A stretch of 64,000 bases of DNA, taken from positions 1,922,001 to 1,986,000 of the forward strand of contig CM031562.1 of assembly GCA_018466975.1 (NCBI GenBank), in the 5' to 3' direction. Position 1 is the stretch's first letter. Each line of letters begins with the position of its first letter. Shown piece after piece: positions 58,747 through 64,000 of the stretch. The notes below the pieces were generated by a model. The model did no database searches, was not told the DNA's origin, and was given only the letters and a program-made list of their open reading frames with translations. Both the position numbers and the translations under genes were made by a program. This DNA is from Sparassis latifolia. Its lineage: Eukaryota; Basidiomycota; Agaricomycetes; Polyporales; Sparassidaceae.

Positions 58747-59255
58747 CTAGTCTTCGGGAATAGCAGCAGCGGGCATCCACATTATGTCCGTTATCCCGCC
58801 TCGGTACCACAGAGGGTCTGACTGTGCGACTTCAACGCCGCAGTCATTGAGCTCCTTGATGATGGCGTTGATCTGCTCCTCTGTCGGTTTGGATTCCTTC
58901 AGATAGTTCATTTGTGGATACGCTGCGATGGCGAGACAGTAACCGTCGTCCTCGGGCAACTTCCCCGGGCCCTCAATATCGCTTTCTCCCGAAGTCACCG
59001 GCTGAGGGAGGATAAGGCACCCTACAACCTTCTCGAACTCCTTCCAGCCCATCCAGAAGGGATCGAGCTTGCGACCATCTGGCCAGGTAAGGCAGACTGA
59101 CTTCCGTTTACAGTAGTCGAAGAAGAATTCATTTCCAATTGGGACAAGGAACCCGTAGTATTGTCGTCTGTTATCACCGGGTTTGGGCTCCGAGCGACCT
59201 GGAATGGATTTTAGATGTTGCACAATAAACCGTTAACGGAAAATATACCAAGCAT
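58747..59255 (-). CDS. Unknown small protein, tandem copy 1 (shortened 5' exon)
   Basis: Exons 59249..59255 and 58747..59198 would give about 152 residues. The body matches copy 2 at 60097-60641 almost residue for residue: RSEPKPGDNRRQYYGFL, CKRKSVCLTWPDGRKLDPFW, PTEEQINAIIKELNDCG and SDPLWYRGGI are shared. I recognise no family. The protein is soluble, with no signal peptide. Copy 1 differs at its 5' end: only ATG-CTT-G remains before the intron donor, whereas copy 2 has ten codons there, so copy 1 may be 5'-truncated and not expressed. Confidence 0.5.
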
Positions 59256-60096
59256 GATGATTTTCACTAAACCCCAAGTCATCAACTTTCTCTTAGGGAT
59301 CTATTTAGACTTTTCGGTCTGACAACCCTTATTTAAGGTTCAAATAAGTCTGGAATATGACTTATGTCCTTTTTGGCCTTATGCCCTTAAATAAGAACCA
59401 TAAGTCCATTTAAATTAGTTAAGTGCCCCTGTTTCCTCGTTTACTGGGGTCCTTTTTGTCCCTGAGCCACGTAGTTGGCGTAGTCAGCTAATCTCGTCCG
59501 TTTCAAACACCGTTTTACTGGCAACAACGCAGTGGCATAGGTCAGGATGATTTGTCCCGGAGAAGCATAATCATCATGAGGGTCAGAACAGTCCCAGCGT
59601 GAAGCACGATGAGCAGGTGTTCTCACGCAAGGAGCAATTTTATAGAACGACCCTTCAACAACGGGCCTGACCAGATCTCGACGAGAACTTCGCTGTGAGC
59701 ACCAACACCAGTATCAGCGGAAACAGCTGTAGGAGTAGTCGAGTGTCCAGGACCCAGGCATCAAGCTTCAAAGCCTCAGGGGATGATATCTAAAATATAC
59801 ACGCACATGCTGAGAGAAGGAGCGACAAGATGTCAAAGCTTCTGGGAGCATGCATGACTACTTTTACTCGCCGATATGCAGCCGAACGCAGCGGATACTA
59901 CCATGGTGGGTCTCTTGTTCAATGAATCCAATAATGATACAAGTACGGAAATGGCAAACGAATATTACACGGTCCAAAGAACACCTTGTCTCATGATCAA
60001 TATCATCACCTCACGAACTTCACATCTCGAGGAGGAAGACTGTTGGAGAATTCAGCAATGACTGTCGGGGAGATGCCTACAACTCACGAGATAGCT
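59256..60096. other. Spacer between the tandem copies, with nested inverted repeat
   Basis: Contains the inverted repeat at 59326-59395. From about 59930 it carries the 3'-flanking duplicate of 58590-58740. No separate gene is seen. Confidence 0.45.
59326..59395. repeat. Nested inverted repeat
   Basis: CCCTTATTTAAGG (59326-59338) is mirrored by CCCTTAAATAAG (59384-59395). Inside lie AAATAAGTC (59342-59350) and its near-inverse GACTTAT (59359-59365). The stretch can fold into one long hairpin and resembles a small decayed MITE. Confidence 0.55.
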
Positions 60097-60641
60097 CTAT
60101 TCTTCGGAATCAGCACCAGCGGGCATCCACATTATGTCCAATATCCCGCCTCGGTACCACAGAGGATCTGACCGTGAGACTTCAAGGCCGCAGTCGTTGA
60201 GCTCCTTGATGATGGCGTTGATTTGCTCCTCTGTTGGGTTGGATTTCTTCAGATAGTTAACTTGTGGGTGCGCCGCAATGGCGAGACAGAAACCGTCGTC
60301 CTTGGGCAACTTTCCCGGGCCCGCAATATCGCTTTCTCCCGAAGTCACCGGCTGAGGGAAGACAAGACACCCTACAGCCTTCTCGAACTCCTTCCAGCCC
60401 AACCAGAAGGGATCGAGCTTGCGACCATCTGGCCAGGTAAGGCAGACTGACTTCCGTTTACAGTAGTCGGAGAAGAATTCGTTTAAGGTTGCAATTCGGA
60501 GAAGGAACCCGTAGTATTGTCGTCTGTTATCGCCGGGTTTGGGCTCCGAGCGACCTGAGGTCGATTTTAGATGTTGCGCAATAAACCTTACATATATACA
60601 GAAAGCATACCAAGCACTCCCTTGTCTTGAGGCTGATCCAT
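60097..60641 (-). CDS. Unknown small protein, tandem copy 2
   Basis: Exons 60611..60641 and 60097..60554 give 162 residues, beginning MDQPQDKGVLGRSEPKPGDN. I do not know the family. Visible features are a basic Cys-containing segment (SDYCKRKSVCLTWPDGRK), a WLGWKEFEKAVGCLVFPQ helix, an acidic loop, a predicted helix PTEEQINAIIKELNDCGLEV and a C-terminal WYRGGILDIMWMP. The start is chosen because it is the only ATG in the first exon in phase with the second exon; the 56-nt intron has GTATGC and CTCAG. The 3' flank is also duplicated with copy 1. Confidence 0.6.
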
Positions 60642-60943
60642 GAGCCCATGACGCGTCTTCGGGTCGCTCTCGGGCGGAATCCAAGTCTGCACGGACATCT
60701 TTCTTACGCATGAGATATAGTATGGTGTATGATGTCTGACAGTTTACCACGCCGCTGAAACCAAAACTAGTGATCGATTCCAACTACTTATGGCAAGTCA
60801 AGTAGTTCGCGTAAACACTCAGTCAGCCTGAGTACTCAGTACTCAGCCTTGGAAATGTTATGAACGAATTAGATCCTGTGATAGTGTACTTGATACAGCG
60901 TCTATAGGTTTGACTTCTTCTGCTATAATACAACGTACATTTC
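60642..60943. other. Short intergenic stretch
   Basis: 302 bp between the start of tandem copy 2 and the stop of ZPR1. No feature is seen. Confidence 0.35.
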
Positions 60944-62710
60944 TCATGATTTAGCGTGTTCCTTCGTTGCCTCCCTCTTCCCAGCCGCCTCAGCAGCGGC
61001 CTTGGCCACTGCTTCACCCTCGTATCCTTCCACTTTCATGTCATTTAAACCTAGGTCCTCATTTTGGTCCCATGAACGGTCGTACATAACGATCTCCATG
61101 TTGGGGTCCGGATCGGGGGCGTACAGGTTCTGAAGGAACGAGTTCGCGAGTGGGTCGTCGAGGATCACAGTGAAGGGCCGTTCTGCATTCTTCACCTTCT
61201 TCAACTTCTCGAGGAAGTTCTCGAATGCGTTGTCCTCTCCCACGGTATCCCTCGCCGCAAATACCTTCTCTGAGAGCTCTTCGTAGATCTGATCGAGGAT
61301 ACCTTCCAATGTGGTGAATCGCCCACCGAGGGTACCCGGCTGTAGCACCAGATCAATTTCTGGGATAGAAAGACCACACGTCTCGCTCTGCATCAAACCT
61401 ATTAACATATGTTAATACAATGGATGGGAGACATGCCTTCAAGATGTCGCGGCTGAGATCTTCACGATCCTCGACTTTGAGAGTTATCCGTTTGCCCTGG
61501 TCGGAGATGGCTGAGCCGGACTTCACCTCATTGTCTCGGTATCCACATCTGTCACAATTCGTTGACATGATGAGGATGTCCTGGTTCATAGAGTCAATCA
61601 CAAGCAGGGAACCCAGCACAGATAAGACGTGCCTTGAAGTATGGGATGTTGACTTTCTTCATCAGTGTATGTATGTGGTGCCCACAGCTAGAGCATGTCC
61701 CGGGGAACACGTAAACTTCCTCGTTCTCGCCTTCAAGTCCTTTGGTGATTGGCCTGTCCTCGTCTACCTCTCCTTCTTCTCCATCCGCAAGGTTCGCGAG
61801 CTCTGGCGGAGGCGTGGGTCCCACGTCCTCCTCCGAGACGAGCCCGAGGTCGACGTTCTGCTGGCGCGTCCGATGGTACATGCGCATGTTCCACTTCGCA
61901 TCCGCCATGCTCCCCACAAATTCGATGAACGAGTTGCCCGAAGGGTCGTCCAGGCGCACTGTGAATGTGGGCATGGGCGCGTCCTTCTGGGATGCCTTGG
62001 GGAACTTTGGCCCGCGTGGTGTACTCTCTGATTCCTCCTCTTCGTCCTCAGAATCTGCGAGGATCTCCTTGAAGCCGTGCAGGATGCCCTCGATCTTCGT
62101 GTAGGCGGCTTCGTTCTGCACGCGCCGTAGAGGCTGGTCGGCGCTGAGATCCGCGACGATATCTCGGATGAGCCCCTCGACTGTCGTGAGCTGCCCTCGT
62201 AAGGGAGGAAGAGTGAGTTGGAACTCTGGAATCTCGACAGTGCAGGTCGCTGACTTGACGATCTGTCGGTCTAGGTCATCTCGCGACAGGACACGGACCG
62301 TGTAAACAACGCCCTCCGCTAGAAACATGTGAGACTTCTCCCGGCAAGCACAGAAAAAAAAACGTACGACGGATACTTCCCGCCGATTGTATTTCGTTAT
62401 TGTGGAAGCCGCAGTGCTCACACCGGAAGGACATGACAATTACTTCGCGGAAGAAGGGAATTGATGTGAGCAGCATCCTGGTTACGCCCTGCGGGCATGA
62501 ACTACATGGCACGACAAGAAATCTACAAAAGGTTCATACCTGCTCTCGGCACTTCATGCAAAGTGACTCTATCTCCTGCACAGGTCTATCCTCATCTCCT
62601 TCAGGTTCGGCGAAGACATTTGAATCCCCTTCCTTCTTTTGCTCTGGAAGCCGTTGAGTCTCATCCGCGATCTTACCAATAGACGGAAAAAGGGTGGTTT
62701 GGTCTGACAT
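60944..62710 (-). CDS. ZPR1: Zinc finger protein ZPR1
   Basis: Essential conserved protein that binds and helps fold eEF1A. Exons 62540..62710, 62371..62488, 61633..62318, 61437..61580, 60944..61387; 520 residues. Two ZPR1 modules are evident. The first has CMKC...[10 protein letters not shown] and [15 protein letters not shown] with [15 protein letters not shown]. The second has CSSC...[10 protein letters not shown] and [16 protein letters not shown] with [15 protein letters not shown]. An Ala-rich, charged tail follows. Two introns (61581..61632 and 61388..61436) require GC donors (GCACGT and GCATGT) directly after AAG codons; no GT donor keeps the frame. It is divergent from NUP53 across 389 bp. 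Confidence 0.93.
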
Positions 62711-63099
62711 GCTCGCTGGGTTGCGCTTGACAGAGGAGCTGGCGCGCAATTCGATATGGATATAGTAAAAGGTCAAGCACTTCGAGCGATCCGATTAGGA
62801 CAATGATAGATGGGTATAATAGATTCGAAAAAACCAGGAGAAAAGCAAGCGGCCGTCCAGTCTGTCTTGACTCTAGGGTCGAAGTAGTTAGAGACGTGGT
62901 GAGCACAAGCGCAATGGAGAATCATACAAACTGCTAATTGGCCCAGGGCTGAGAGGTAAACTCGAGAGCGCTTGTGGTGCCCGATGCGATCTACCAGAGA
63001 TCACGTGCCGGAGACAACACGCCAAAGTTGTTGCTTCTCGAATCTCCTTATCCTTTCCTCTCCTGTCGTCGAGACTTCGTGTAAAAGTCAACCGCTAAG
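62711..63099. promoter_or_regulatory. Divergent promoter ZPR1 / NUP53
   Basis: 389 bp between the two start codons. No element could be assigned with confidence. Confidence 0.35.
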
Positions 63100-64000
63100 A
63101 TGTATTCTAGCACCTCTTACCCATCTTCCTCTACTTCAGGGCCTTCACAAGAATCGCGAACGTTCTCATATGCGCACCCGCATCCTGCAAACCCGACCTT
63201 CACTGTAGCTGGTATGCCGCCACAAGCTGCGGGCAGTCCAAGGGTACGCGGAAATACGCTTGGCGGTAGTACTTATGGGATGGGATTTGGTGGGTCTCTG
63301 GGTATGGGCCCGCCATACGTCGATGGATTATCGCACCCTAGACACCAATACCAGACCGGATACTTGATCGTGCGTGCTATCCTTGCATGTCATTCCTAGA
63401 CGGTATTTTATGTGCCCTCGGTTTTCCTCCGCAGTCCGTCCAACCAAGCGGCGTAAGCATTCTTGTGAAGGAGTCTCATGTCGTGGTATTAATTGTATTT
63501 CTCTCCGTAGCAACAAGGCAACCAGCGCTCCGACGAAGTGCCTCTCATACAGACGAAGGCGAAAATGAACCAGATGTTTGCAGGCAGTTCTGCCTCAGAC
63601 TTTGGGATGGACTCCATGTTTGAAACTTCGAGGTGTGCCACTCTCATCCATGAATCCGTGGCTTCCCTAAGAGGGCTTCTATTCTTCGCAGACAACGACA
63701 GAGACATGTATTGGCGGGGGAAGACGCACCACCCACAGCCTCGCTCAATGATATGATGAACGAAGTATACACAGATTCGGGCCCGTCGCGTGTGCGCGTA
63801 CGTCGACCGCTCGCTCGACTTCATCCCGCTCCAACTCACATCATCCCAGTCCTCCACGTTTAATGCCTCGACCAGTCGCACTTCCGCCTTCCGTTCGTCT
63901 CAGTCCACGACTCCCAAACCCGGACCTATACCCACGTCGCAGTCCCCACCGCTCTACATAATCGTCTTTGGCTACCCGCCAGATAAGTACAGCGTCACTG
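63100..64000 (+). CDS. NUP53: Nucleoporin Nup53/Nup35 (3' partial)
   Basis: Inner-ring nuclear pore protein with an atypical RRM (MPPN domain) used for dimerisation. Visible exons 63100..63369, 63435..63452 (18 nt), 63511..63632, 63692..63791, 63850..64000; 220 residues so far. The N-terminus is Ser/Pro/Gly-rich. A conserved linker follows (DAPPTASLNDMMNEVY), then the RRM begins LYIIVFGYPPDKYSVT at the window edge. The intron 63792..63849 (GTGCGC...CCCAG) is needed: reading through it ends at a stop after HIIPVLHV. The 3' part lies beyond the window. Confidence 0.85.

Noticed and set aside
1..64000. CRISPR arrays, bacterial operons, rRNA, tRNA, LTR retrotransposons
   Set aside because: I looked for repeat-spacer arrays, long terminal repeats, reverse transcriptase motifs and tRNA B-box words and found none that hold up; intron-rich genes exclude a prokaryotic source.

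Overview
The window is nuclear DNA from a filamentous basidiomycete, most likely an agaricomycete. Genes are densely packed on both strands and nearly all are broken by several short introns (typically 43-65 nt, GT-AG with CTNAC-like branch sites). The gene set (Mbp1-type APSES factor, Yvc1 channel, PMT mannosyltransferase, Erg4, class V GH18 chitinases, a BAH/PHD-type protein) is fungal. About 21 protein genes, one P450 pseudogene and a few small repeats can be supported. Exon joins were worked out by hand from splice signals and reading phase; every join listed as complete gives an open frame whose length is a multiple of three.

Layout. 1-6.2 kb: 3' end of COQ3 (+), an unknown tail-anchored coiled-coil protein (-), mitochondrial ribosomal protein uS8m (-), a small NTF2/SnoaL-like protein (+) and a secreted protein of unknown function (+). 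6.6-16.9 kb: three GH18 chitinase paralogues, all on the minus strand, separated by long gene-free spacers that hold a 111-bp MITE and a GGGGGT-rich inverted-repeat element. 18.5-24.2 kb: one 1750-residue septation-type kinase (-) with a calponin-homology domain, a kinase domain, a C1-like zinc finger and a C-terminal CaaX box. 26.1-30.2 kb: BYE1-type PHD/TFIIS/SPOC protein (+). 30.5-41.5 kb: MVP1 (-) divergent from MBP1 (+), then PRP4 (-) divergent from a PMT O-mannosyltransferase (+). 41.9-46 kb: an AT-rich accessory pocket with a BAH/PHD-like gene (-) and a decayed cytochrome P450 (-). 46.8-57.7 kb: VPS5 (+), MPE1 (-) divergent from ERG4 (+), and the vacuolar TRP channel YVC1 (-). 58.7-60.7 kb: a tandem pair of an unknown small protein family (-). 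60.9-64 kb: ZPR1 (-) divergent from the 5' part of NUP53 (+), which runs off the end.

Themes. Housekeeping genes alternate with two accessory pockets (chitinase cluster; BAH/P450 pocket), and the tandem unknown pair sits near the right end. Two PX-BAR sorting nexins (MVP1, VPS5) lie 14 kb apart. MBP1 carries an MCB site (ACGCGT) in its own upstream region, which would allow autoregulation. The most unusual observations are the predicted prenylation of the CH-kinase, at least four GC-AG introns in three genes, and very small exons (9-14 nt) that must be recognised to keep frame in the chitinases and in YVC1.
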